Below are positions 1-5,630 of a DNA stretch of 6,860 bases, piece after piece. Every line of letters begins with the position of its first letter. Position 1 is the stretch's first letter. Under the pieces are notes generated by a model that worked only from the letters and a program-made list of their open reading frames with translations, ran no database searches and was not told the origin of the DNA. The translations under genes and the position numbers were made by a program. Source of the stretch: JBFMHD01 sp040752395 [NCBI: Candidatus Hydrogenedentota bacterium] (GTDB lineage Bacteria > JBFMHD01); NCBI GenBank assembly GCA_040752395.1, contig JBFMHD010000150.1:1-6860 (forward strand), written 5' to 3'.

Positions 1-1497
1 AAATACCTTGCTCTGAATATCCTGTCTGTGTATCCTGATACTGCCCCCACCTATCTCCACGCCATTAAGTACAATATCATAAGCTCTGGCTCTAACTTTA
101 GAGGGGTCAGTAGTTAAAAACTCTATGTCTTCTAATCGCGGAGACGTAAATGGATGATGAACCGCAACATATCTTTTCTCCTTTTCATCCCACTCAAACA
201 ATGGAAACCCTTTCACCCATAAAAATGCAAGTTTCTTATTATCAATAAGGTTCAACCTCGCTCCTATATCAAACCTAATTTGAGAAAGCACAGTGCAAAC
301 AACTTTTTCTTTGTCAGCAATAAATCCTATGACATCGCCTTCATCTGGCTTAAATATCTCTTTGAATTTATTAAGAACATTAGAAGTGAAATACTTGGTA
401 ATATTTGATGTTAATTCTCCATCTTTTAATCTGAACCATGCAAGCCCACTTGCCCCGAGTTGCTGGGAGCGTGCTATCAGGTCATCAATGTCTTTACGAG
501 AAAAAGAATTACCACAAGGTATACAGAGCCCCCTTACGACACCCCCTTTATGTATAGCATCTTTGAATACTGAGAACTCTGTTTCATTACTGATATCTGT
601 CACGTCTTTAATCTCAAGCCCGAACCGCAGGTCAGGTTTATCATTGCCGTATTTAAGCATCACATCCTCATAATCATATCTCGGAAAAGGTGTTTCTATT
701 TCTATCGATAATGCTGCTTTATATATCTCTTTTAATACACCTTCAATAACGTTAAAGATATCCTCTTCGTTGATAAATGACATTTCAACATCAATCTGAG
801 TAAATTCAGGCTGACGGTCAGCCCTTAAATCTTCATCCCTGAAACATTTTACTATCTGAAAATATCTCTCAAATCCAGAAACCATTAATATTTGTTTAAA
901 AAGTTGTGGAGACTGTGGTAGAGCATAAAAAGTTCCTGGATTCAACCTGCAGGGCACAAGAAAATCGCGTGCGCCCTCAGGAGTGCTCTTTGTTAAAAAA
1001 GGTGTCTCGACTTCAATAAAGCCCTGCTCATCAAAATATCTCCTTGTAGCTTGACAGATTTTATGCCTTATGTAAAGATTGTTAAACATTTTGCTTCTGC
1101 GTAAATCAAGAAATCTATACTTTAATCTTAAATCCTCATTAACCTCATCTGTCTCTTCAAGTGTGAAAGCCGGGGTCTGCGATACATTAAGCAGCTCAAG
1201 TTCAGTCACATATACCTCTACCTCGCCCGTTGGCAGATCAGGGTTTAATGTTTCCTCGGGTCTTCTTCTTACTTTGCCCTTTACTGCTATGACGTATTCT
1301 GACCTGAGTTTATGAGATTCTGTATGTGCTGTTTTTGAGGTCTCTTGCGAGAAAACAATCTGAACTATACCGCTTCTATCACGTAAATCAATAAAAACCA
1401 GTCCACCATGGTCGCGTCTTCTAAAAACCCAGCCCTTTAATAAAACTTCCTGACCGATATGTTCTTTTCTTAAAATTCCAGCAAAAACTCTCTGCAT
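1..1497 (-). CDS. aspS: Aspartyl-tRNA synthetase, C-terminal end cut by window edge
   Basis: Class II aminoacyl-tRNA synthetase that charges tRNA-Asp with aspartate in the cytoplasm. 499 codons are present without a stop; bacterial AspRS is usually about 590 residues, so roughly the last 90 are missing. The N-terminus (MQRVFAGILRKEHIGQ, then GWVFRRRDHGGLVFIDLRDR) is the OB-fold anticodon-binding domain. Motif 1 reads FIEVETPFLTKSTPEGARDF. Motif 2 reads FRDEDLRADRQPEFTQIDVE and carries the ATP-binding arginine. Spacing before the final segment fits the GAD insertion domain of bacterial-type AspRS. Near the edge AYDIVLNGVEIGGGSIRIH is the conserved run before motif 3, which lies outside the window. 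The ATG at 1497 has the ribosome site AAGGAG, which overlaps the end of hisS. The gap to the hisS stop is only 11 bases, so the two are probably translationally coupled. Whether it also charges tRNA-Asn cannot be told from this window. Confidence 0.97.
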   Translation of the reverse strand, partial: MQRVFAGILRKEHIGQEVLLKGWVFRRRDHGGLVFIDLRDRSGIVQIVFSQETSKTAHTESHKLRSEYVIAVKGKVRRRPEETLNPDLPTGEVEVYVTELELLNVSQTPAFTLEETDEVNEDLRLKYRFLDLRRSKMFNNLYIRHKICQATRRYFDEQGFIEVETPFLTKSTPEGARDFLVPCRLNPGTFYALPQSPQLFKQILMVSGFERYFQIVKCFRDEDLRADRQPEFTQIDVEMSFINEEDIFNVIEGVLKEIYKAALSIEIETPFPRYDYEDVMLKYGNDKPDLRFGLEIKDVTDISNETEFSVFKDAIHKGGVVRGLCIPCGNSFSRKDIDDLIARSQQLGASGLAWFRLKDGELTSNITKYFTSNVLNKFKEIFKPDEGDVIGFIADKEKVVCTVLSQIRFDIGARLNLIDNKKLAFLWVKGFPLFEWDEKEKRYVAVHHPFTSPRLEDIEFLTTDPSKVRARAYDIVLNGVEIGGGSIRIHRQDIQSKVF

Positions 1498-1508
1498 AGC
1501 CAACTCCT

Positions 1509-2798
1509 TCAAACTATAATCTCAATCAGTTTATCTATCCAGATAGCTCTATCAAGGTTAATTTGTTCACCTGAAGATAAATTTTTAACAGAGACTTTAT
1601 TATCTTTCATCTCTTTTGTCCCGATAAAAATCACAAAATGAAACTTATATTTAGATGCAACTGAAAGAATCCTTGATATTTTTAGCGGTTCTTTACGTAT
1701 CTCCTGAACCACTCGTAAAGCCAAACCCTTTTTTATACAGCTCTGGCGTAATTCTTCGGAGAGGTCACAAACGTATTCGAAACATTCCTCATCTATATGA
1801 GATATGTAAATACTTATTCTACTTTGTATCTCTTCATTAATCTGTGATGCTAATACCAGTCGTTCAATTCCTGCGGCAAAACCTACACTTGGTGTCGGTT
1901 CTCCCTTAAATTGTTCTATAAGATTATTATATCTACCGCCAGCAGCCAGGGCATCCTGAGAACCGAGTCTATCACTCTTAAACTCAAAAACTGTACGAGT
2001 ATAATAATCAAGCCCTCTTACAAGTCTCGGATTTATTTTAAAATTTATCTTTCTTTTCTCCACATAAGATTTAACCACATCAAGATGGTATCTGCATTTA
2101 TCACATAGATAATCAATGATTTCAGGTGATGAATTCAAAAAATCTTTACAGCCATTAACTTTGCAATCAAGAATGCGTAACGGATTTTTCTTTAATCTTT
2201 CGCTGCATAATTCACATAAGCTGTCCTTACCTTTTGTAGCATAGTTTATCAATTCATCTCTATATTTGTCTCTGCATAATTCGCATCCTACACTACTTAA
2301 TTCAAGCTGGTAGTATACCTTGATAGAACAAAAGAAATCTTTTATTAAAGATATCATTTCAATATCAGCTTGTGGTTCATCAAGTCCGATTAACTCAACC
2401 CCCAGTTGATGAAACTGCCTGCTTCGACCTGATTGAGGTCTTTCATATCTGAACATAGGTCCAATGTAAAACAATCTTGTTATACCACCTGGTAATGTAG
2501 AGTACTGATTATCAACAAGTTTGTTCTGAATGTAAGAGCGTACAATAGATGCGGTATTTTCGGGTCTTAGAGCAAAAGTTCTATCTTTTTTATCTTTGAA
2601 AACATACATCTCTTTCTGTACTATATCAGTAGTCTCTCCAACAGCTCTTTTAAAAATATTTACATCTTCAAAAATCGGTGTCCTTATTTCTGAATAACCA
2701 TACAATTCTGCACATTCTTTAAATTTATTCTCAATATGTTGCCATTTGATAATTTCAGGTGAATATATATCCTTTGTTCCGCGTGGTGCCTGTAACAT
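1509..2798 (-). CDS. hisS: Histidyl-tRNA synthetase
   Basis: Class II synthetase that charges tRNA-His; normally a cytoplasmic homodimer. The 429 residues match full-length bacterial HisRS. Visible in order: the N-terminal LQAPRGTKDIYSPE; motif 2, FYIGPMFRYERPQSGRSRQF, followed by HQLGVELIG; the histidine-specific loop RGLDYYTRTVFEF; motif 3, GFAAGIERLVLA; and a C-terminal alpha/beta anticodon-binding domain from about residue 335. Between motif 2 and the RGLDYYTR loop is a cysteine-rich stretch (about residues 168-236) with several CxxC-type pairs (CELC, CELCSERL, CDKC) and the run NPLRILDCK. This insertion is known in many bacterial HisRS and may bind metal. The ATG at 2798 follows a strong ribosome site (GAGGAAGGG). 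The gene lies 45 bases after the TPR gene and 11 bases before aspS on the same strand, so the three look like one operon. The hisS-aspS order is common in bacteria. Confidence 0.98.
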   Translation of the reverse strand: MLQAPRGTKDIYSPEIIKWQHIENKFKECAELYGYSEIRTPIFEDVNIFKRAVGETTDIVQKEMYVFKDKKDRTFALRPENTASIVRSYIQNKLVDNQYSTLPGGITRLFYIGPMFRYERPQSGRSRQFHQLGVELIGLDEPQADIEMISLIKDFFCSIKVYYQLELSSVGCELCRDKYRDELINYATKGKDSLCELCSERLKKNPLRILDCKVNGCKDFLNSSPEIIDYLCDKCRYHLDVVKSYVEKRKINFKINPRLVRGLDYYTRTVFEFKSDRLGSQDALAAGGRYNNLIEQFKGEPTPSVGFAAGIERLVLASQINEEIQSRISIYISHIDEECFEYVCDLSEELRQSCIKKGLALRVVQEIRKEPLKISRILSVASKYKFHFVIFIGTKEMKDNKVSVKNLSSGEQINLDRAIWIDKLIEIIV

Positions 2799-2843
2799 TT
2801 ACCCTTCCTCACTTGTTTCTCTATCAACAATTTTTCTTGTAAT

Positions 2844-3635
2844 TCAAGATGGTCTATTTACTAATTCATCAAAATAATTTAAGGTTAACCTGTCATTGGG
2901 ATATCTTTTCAATATTTCTTTAAATATATGTAATGCCTTTTCTATGTATCCTTTTCTTGCATATAAAACAGCGAGGCTTCTTTTAGCATCTTTCATTTCA
3001 GGATTTATAGCGATAGCTTTCAAAAACTCTTTTTCAGCCTCATTATCCCTTCTTTTTTTAAATAAAATAAAACCACTAAAATAATAAATATCAGAATTAG
3101 AAGGTTCAACTCTCTTAAGTCCTTCAATCGTTGTAAAGGCTTTATTATACCATTTATATTCTATGTATTCCTGAACTTTTTTTAAATTGCGTTCAATAAA
3201 TGTTATATCAGATTTAACATTGTTTTCGCTGATACCTAATATTTCATTATATGAATCTTTAATATTTTTGCCAGCAAAAAGTTTTTCCTCAATATCTTTT
3301 TCTTCATTTAAGAATTCGGGATTAATTGTTATGAGCAGATTAAAAGTATTATCATATTTCTTACGTTTAAAATAAGCCAGAGCTTGATAAAACAAAGGAA
3401 GATATTCACCATTTTTGATTTTTCCTGCTTTTCTATATTCAATCAACGCCTCCACTGGCAAACTTTTAAGTAAAAACGTATGACCTCTATAAAGATGGGC
3501 TCTGTAATTGTATGGATTACAATCAATAGCTTTAATAAGGAGGTTTAAAGCATCATCAAATTTATATAACAGAAAACTCTTCAATCCCTGGTTCACATAT
3601 TCTTCATCAGGGCTTGAAATCTCAGTTATTTTCAT
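2844..3635 (-). CDS. TPR-repeat protein of unknown role
   Basis: A 263-residue protein made almost entirely of tetratricopeptide repeats, helical hairpins that bind other proteins. Six units can be read, at about residues 14-43, 44-75, 78-108, 153-180, 181-213 and 215-248. They show typical spacing and endings such as AIDCNPYN, RVEPSNSD, AIAINPEM and RYPNDR. A less regular acidic/lysine-rich stretch (about 109-150) separates units three and four. There is no signal peptide or membrane segment, so it is probably cytoplasmic. A GTG start at 3647 would add four residues (VKKG). That GTG sits inside AAAGGTGA, a good ribosome site 8 bases before the ATG at 3635, so the ATG is preferred. The second copy of the upstream segment has an ATG at the matching place, which supports this. 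The gene heads an operon with hisS and aspS. The partner or substrate cannot be inferred; a link to translation rests only on position. Confidence 0.86.
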   Translation of the reverse strand: MKITEISSPDEEYVNQGLKSFLLYKFDDALNLLIKAIDCNPYNYRAHLYRGHTFLLKSLPVEALIEYRKAGKIKNGEYLPLFYQALAYFKRKKYDNTFNLLITINPEFLNEEKDIEEKLFAGKNIKDSYNEILGISENNVKSDITFIERNLKKVQEYIEYKWYNKAFTTIEGLKRVEPSNSDIYYFSGFILFKKRRDNEAEKEFLKAIAINPEMKDAKRSLAVLYARKGYIEKALHIFKEILKRYPNDRLTLNYFDELVNRPS

Positions 3636-3833
3636 TCCCTTTTTCACCTTTATCTCGGGCGTTTTCTATCTCATAAACAACAGCTGTTTCATCACATTCA
3701 ATCCATGCCGGAAATCTATCATATTTTCTAGCAGCCCCATCATCGGCCTTGGAAGCATCTCTTCACTCGATGCATAAGTATTAACGAGTAAACTAATCTT
3801 TGATATATCAGCTATCACAGCCTTCCTATACAT
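3622..3833 (-). pseudogene. Broken GNAT acetyltransferase (short NAGS type), copy A
   Basis: Remnant of the gene found intact at 4846-5391. The first 41 residues, from the ATG at 3833 (MYRKAVIADISKISLLVNTY to about IDF), are nearly identical to the intact copy. Then 295 bases of the intact copy are replaced by 9 (net loss 286), which shifts the frame. The frame ends after 55 residues at a stop at 3666-3668. The lost part includes the whole acetyl-CoA-binding region, so the product cannot be an acetyltransferase. The old C-terminal part (IECDETAVVYEIENA) is still readable in another frame. A second loss of 62 bases relative to copy B removes most of the tail, after which that old frame runs to a TGA at 3622-3624, inside the TPR gene. 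The mutations are in the copy next to the operon, not in the distant one. Confidence 0.88.
3644..3651 (-). promoter_or_regulatory. Ribosome binding site deciding the TPR start
   Basis: AAAGGTGA on the minus strand, 8 bases before the ATG at 3635. The GTG that could serve as an alternative start (3645-3647) is part of this site. In the intact GNAT copy the same AAAGGTGA (plus-strand 4853-4860) precedes an ATG at 4845 by the same distance, so the element was duplicated with the segment. Confidence 0.7.
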
Positions 3834-3856
3834 ATTACCTCGATAATGTGATTGAA

Positions 3857-3884
3857 ATAATATTTTTATCTTTTCTTGTGTCAA
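3857..3884 (-). promoter_or_regulatory. Sigma70-type promoter of GNAT copy A, probably driving TPR-hisS-aspS
   Basis: On the minus strand, TTGACA at 3884-3879 is a perfect -35 box. It is followed after 16 bases by TATTAT at 3862-3857, a five-of-six match to the -10 box. The start point would be near 3850, leaving a leader of about 17 bases that contains the ribosome site GAGGT before the ATG at 3833. The promoter is identical in copy B, while the coding part of copy A has decayed. It is the only good promoter seen upstream of the TPR-hisS-aspS genes. Confidence 0.68.
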
Positions 3885-3946
3885 TTAAAATTTTCGGTAT
3901 TGAACAAACCATTACCCCCCACTTTTTTGATTAAACTCGACAATTT

Positions 3947-4040
3947 ATTACAATTATGAGAAACAGTTAAAATTAAATAATAGAGCGGTCGGGGAGTTTT
4001 TCCACGACTGCTCTATTATTTCATTGACTATAATTGTAAT
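3947..4040. repeat. Nested inverted repeat upstream of the MNT gene
   Basis: Outer arms ATTACAATTAT (3947-3957) and ATAATTGTAAT (4030-4040) are perfect 11-base reverse complements. They enclose a second, nearly concentric hairpin (3975-4021). The right outer arm lies between the -35 and -10 boxes of the MNT promoter, so protein binding to it or folding could affect transcription. No clear target-site duplication is seen at the ends, so a miniature transposable element is possible but not shown. Confidence 0.7.
3975..4021. terminator. Strong 17-bp hairpin, possible bidirectional terminator
   Basis: The arms at 3975-3991 and 4005-4021 pair over 17 bases with one G/T mismatch (G-U pair in one RNA direction) around a 13-base loop. 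The inner stem is GC-containing (GAGCGGTCG against CGACTGCTC). The outer stem is A-rich on the left and T-rich on the right, as in bidirectional intrinsic terminators. It sits between the divergently read GNAT remnant and MNT gene. A terminator here could only stop minus-strand transcripts coming through the MNT-HEPN pair from the right, or plus-strand transcripts coming from the left. The structure is certain; the terminator role is inferred, and a protein-binding site is an alternative. Confidence 0.5.
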
Positions 4041-4050
4041 TATATATAAT
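4024..4050 (+). promoter_or_regulatory. Promoter of the MNT-HEPN operon
   Basis: TTGACT (4024-4029) and TATAAT (4045-4050) lie 15 bases apart; the overlapping TAATAT at 4047 gives 17. The start point would be near 4057, with a leader of about 35 bases before the MNT gene. The spacer contains the right arm of an 11-base inverted repeat, which could serve as an operator for autoregulation, as is usual for toxin-antitoxin operons. Spacing is slightly short, and the surrounding AT-rich sequence makes chance matches easier. Confidence 0.6.
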
Positions 4051-4090
4051 ATTTTTTATATGAGATAGAATATGAAGTGGATTAGTGTGG

Positions 4091-4450
4091 ATGATGAAAA
4101 CTTTAAGTGAAATAATAAAAAGAATAGATTTAAGGAGAGAAAGGCTAAAAGATTATCTGGCTGATATCGTGCAGCAGCTTAAAAAAATGGGCGCAATTAA
4201 AATAGTTCTGTTTGGCTCTTTTATCTCGGGTAAAATTACCCCGGCCAGTGACCTGGATATTTTAGTAATAATGCCTGATTCAAAGAATGGTAAACAATGG
4301 TTAAAGCAAGTTTATAGAGAAATAAAAAGAGATGTTGCTTGCGATATCTTTGTTTTCAATAGCAAAGAATATGAAGAGACAAAAGATAAAAATTTCTTCT
4401 TAAAACAAATTACTAAAAAAGGAAAGGTGCTTTATGAAAAAAGAATTTAA
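4091..4450 (+). CDS. MNT-type minimal nucleotidyltransferase, likely antitoxin
   Basis: Small protein (119 residues from the ATG at 4091) of the DNA polymerase-beta nucleotidyltransferase superfamily. VLFGSFISGK-ITPASDLDILV contains the family signature GS-x10-DxD (G42, S43, D54, D56). A third candidate metal-binding acid is D85 in CDIFVF. An N-terminal helical stretch rich in K, R and E precedes the core. In characterised HEPN/MNT (type VII) toxin-antitoxin pairs, the MNT protein inactivates the HEPN RNase by adding AMP; I infer the same role from the motif and the partner gene. Starts at GTG 4085, ATG 4091 and ATG 4094 are possible; none has a strong ribosome site, and 4091 is a compromise. 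The gene overlaps the HEPN gene by 17 bases in another frame, so translation is probably coupled. The promoter is immediately upstream. Confidence 0.9.
   Translation: MMKTLSEIIKRIDLRRERLKDYLADIVQQLKKMGAIKIVLFGSFISGKITPASDLDILVIMPDSKNGKQWLKQVYREIKRDVACDIFVFNSKEYEETKDKNFFLKQITKKGKVLYEKRI
4423..4429 (+). promoter_or_regulatory. Ribosome binding site of the HEPN gene inside the MNT gene
   Basis: AAAGGTG lies 4 bases before the HEPN ATG at 4434 and within the last codons of the MNT gene. It is stronger than anything ahead of the MNT gene, so the HEPN gene can start on its own as well as by coupling. Confidence 0.65.
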
Positions 4451-4841
4451 TGCAGAAGCAAAAAGATGGCTTATCCAGGCAAGGGATGAATTTACTGATG
4501 CAGAAGACTTGCGCATTAGAAAAAGATTTTATCTTGCTTTATTCCATTTTCAACAAGCAACCGAAAAGGCAATAAAGGCTTATCTTTATAGTATCGTTCC
4601 TTCGGAAGAAGTATTTTTTACCCACTCTATTTATGAACTTATTCAGATGGCTTGCAAAAAGGATAAAGATTTTAAAAGTGTAACAAAAGCAGCAAAACTT
4701 GATGAATATTATATTCCCACGCGTTATCCCAATGGATTGCCAGGTGGTGTGCCCTCACAGTTCTATAATGACCCAAAAGAGGCAGAAGATGCAATGAATT
4801 TAGCCAGAAAGGTAATCGAACTGATTGAGAAAAAGTTATAA
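4434..4841 (+). CDS. HEPN-domain protein, likely toxin of the MNT-HEPN pair
   Basis: A 135-residue, mostly helical protein of the HEPN family (PF05168-like). Recognisable parts are WLIQARDEFTDAEDL (residues 12-26), FHFQQATEKAIKAYL (37-51), HSIYELIQ (64-71), the signature YIPTRYPNG (93-101) and a last helix AEDAMNLARKVIEL (117-130). HEPN proteins paired with MNT proteins are commonly RNases with an Rx4-6H motif. Here the only formal match is R31-x6-H38, placed in the early FHFQQATEK helix rather than in the usual late helix. The RX4HXY motif of HepT, whose tyrosine is AMPylated, is absent. The protein could therefore be a divergent RNase or a non-catalytic binding partner. It is downstream of and overlapping the MNT gene. 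Its stop lies 4 bases from the end of the convergent GNAT gene, and its last codon and stop fall inside the flanking repeat. Confidence 0.88.
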   Translation: MKKEFNAEAKRWLIQARDEFTDAEDLRIRKRFYLALFHFQQATEKAIKAYLYSIVPSEEVFFTHSIYELIQMACKKDKDFKSVTKAAKLDEYYIPTRYPNGLPGGVPSQFYNDPKEAEDAMNLARKVIELIEKKL

Positions 4842-4845
4842 TCAT

Positions 4846-5391
4846 TCAGTCTTTCACCTTTACCTCGTTAGAAATAATCTGGTGTGAGGCATGTGCTCTT
4901 GTATCTGCTTGTGGTGCCGGCTTTTTAACAGCGTTTTCTATCTCATAAACAACAGCTGTTTCATCACATTCAGGAAATTTCATACACCTTACACATTCGG
5001 TCCATATTTTATGTGGTAGTTTATTTCTGTTGATAGTTTTAAAAGAGAGTTTTTTAAAGAACTCAGGTCTTTTGGTAAGTGCGAAAACTTTTTTTATACC
5101 AAACGATTTTACTTCCTCGATGCATAACCGAACAAGTTCGCTCCCTATGCCTTTAAGCTGGTGCTCTTTTTCAACCGCCAGACATTTTATTTCAGCCATC
5201 TCAGCGGTTTCAATACTTAAAGCGCAGCAACCAATCAGTTCATTACTGCTATCATCAATACAGACCCAGAAATCTCTTATATTTTCGAGCAGCTCCATCA
5301 TCGGCCTTGGAAGCATCTCTTCACTCGATGCATAAGTATTAACGAGTAAACTAATCTTTGGTATATCAGCTATCACAGCTTTCCTATACAT
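4846..5391 (-). CDS. GNAT acetyltransferase, short N-acetylglutamate-synthase type, copy B
   Basis: A 181-residue GNAT-fold enzyme that transfers acetyl from acetyl-CoA. Its pattern matches the stand-alone, kinase-less N-acetylglutamate synthase type (as in Mycobacterium tuberculosis Rv2747), the first step of arginine synthesis: MYRKAVIADI, EEMLPRPMMELLENIRDFWV, GCCALSI, AEIKCLAVEKEHQLKGIGSE with the acetyl-CoA loop Q78-xx-G81-x-G83, KVFALTKRPEFFKKLSFK, and LPHKIW followed by CVRCMKFPECDETAV with three cysteines (C133, C136, C142). Substrate is inferred from similarity; no other arginine gene is in the window. After about residue 153 there is a 28-residue polar tail (KKPAPQADTRAHASHQ...). 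A longer frame from a TTG at 5442 exists, but that TTG is the -35 box. The ATG at 5391 has the ribosome site GAGGT. The TGA stop (4846-4848) is directly followed by an ATG (4843-4845), a relic of a TPR start. Confidence 0.9.
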   Translation of the reverse strand: MYRKAVIADIPKISLLVNTYASSEEMLPRPMMELLENIRDFWVCIDDSSNELIGCCALSIETAEMAEIKCLAVEKEHQLKGIGSELVRLCIEEVKSFGIKKVFALTKRPEFFKKLSFKTINRNKLPHKIWTECVRCMKFPECDETAVVYEIENAVKKPAPQADTRAHASHQIISNEVKVKD

Positions 5392-5414
5392 ATTACCTCG
5401 ATAATGTGATTGAA

Positions 5415-5442
5415 ATAATATTTTTATCTTTTCTTGTGTCAA
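5415..5442 (-). promoter_or_regulatory. Sigma70-type promoter of GNAT copy B
   Basis: TTGACA at 5442-5437, a 16-base spacer, then TATTAT at 5420-5415 on the minus strand, identical to the promoter of copy A. Transcription would start near 5408 and give a short leader before the ATG at 5391. Confidence 0.68.
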
Positions 5443-5506
5443 TTAAATTTTTTGGTATTATTTTATGTTCGAGCATTGAAATTACAAAAAATAAAAAATG
5501 TAGTGA

Positions 5507-5546
5507 GCATCTTTAGATGCGATAAGCAGGGGTTAAAAGAAACCTG
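5507..5546. repeat. Two adjacent small hairpins
   Basis: GCATCT-TT-AGATGC (5507-5520) is a perfect 6-bp inverted repeat. Six bases on, CAGG (5527-5530) and CCTG (5543-5546) pair, extended by TT/AA past a small bulge around an AAAAG loop. The arrangement resembles dispersed intergenic (REP-like) sequences, but copy number cannot be judged from one window. Confidence 0.4.
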
Positions 5547-5580
5547 TTCGTAAGGCATAAAGATTCGAAAATTAAAAGAT

Positions 5581-5622
5581 TGAAGTAGGTAGGAGATTGG
5601 AGGTAGAAGGCAGATGGCAGAT
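5581..5622 (+). repeat. Purine-rich degenerate repeat
   Basis: Irregular units such as GTAGGTAGGAG, TTGGAGGTAGAAGG and an exact tandem pair GGCAGAT-GGCAGAT (5609-5622). Nearly all G and A on the plus strand. Function unknown. Confidence 0.45.
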
Positions 5623-5630
5623 ATAAATTC

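Larger units (their letters stand above)
3624..3901 (-). repeat. Direct repeat copy A (decayed) flanking the MNT-HEPN pair
   Basis: Aligned by eye with 4834-5459 in the same orientation. Over 3711-3901 against 5269-5459 I count 8 mismatches in 191 bases and no gaps. The 34 bases at the other end (3624-3657 against 4834-4867) align ungapped with 6 mismatches and include the ribosome site and ATG of the TPR gene. Between these, copy A lacks net 286 and 62 bases. At one end similarity stops after GGTATT on the plus strand. At the other it stops at AGTTAT. Confidence 0.88.
4834..5459 (-). repeat. Direct repeat copy B (intact) flanking the MNT-HEPN pair
   Basis: The full-length 626-base version of the segment at 3624-3901. 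It holds the promoter, the whole GNAT gene, a ribosome site, and an ATG followed by ATTATAACT where the TPR gene reads AAAATAACT. Its left boundary (AGTTAT, 4834-4839) falls on the last codons of the HEPN gene. The right boundary is GGTATT at 5454-5459. Confidence 0.88.

Noticed and set aside
293-1315. Plus-strand open frames at 293-673 and 1079-1315
   Set aside because: They lie wholly inside aspS on the opposite strand; the translations are low-complexity (S, L, T rich) and have no ribosome site. aspS has clear motifs across this stretch.
1655-2108. Plus-strand frames inside hisS
   Set aside because: Antisense to a well-conserved synthetase and without recognisable features.
2896-3777. Plus-strand frames opposite the TPR gene and GNAT remnant (2896, 3187, 3508)
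   Set aside because: Antisense shadows; the minus strand carries regular TPR repeats and a recognisable GNAT remnant.
3666-3884. A 72-residue minus-strand protein as a real small gene
   Set aside because: It starts at the -35 TTG and ends soon after a frameshifting deletion. It is the truncated front of the GNAT gene, not a separate gene.
4072-4110. Short plus-strand frame MKWISVDDENFK ahead of and overlapping the MNT start
   Set aside because: Only 12 codons, no ribosome site, and it ends inside the MNT gene. A leader peptide is conceivable but unsupported.
5030-5335. Plus-strand frame opposite GNAT copy B
   Set aside because: Antisense to the conserved GNAT gene; a similar antisense frame appears opposite copy A only because the DNA is duplicated.
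3624-5459. CRISPR array or transposase-bearing insertion sequence
   Set aside because: No regularly spaced short repeats and no transposase or recombinase gene. The only long repeat is the GNAT segment.
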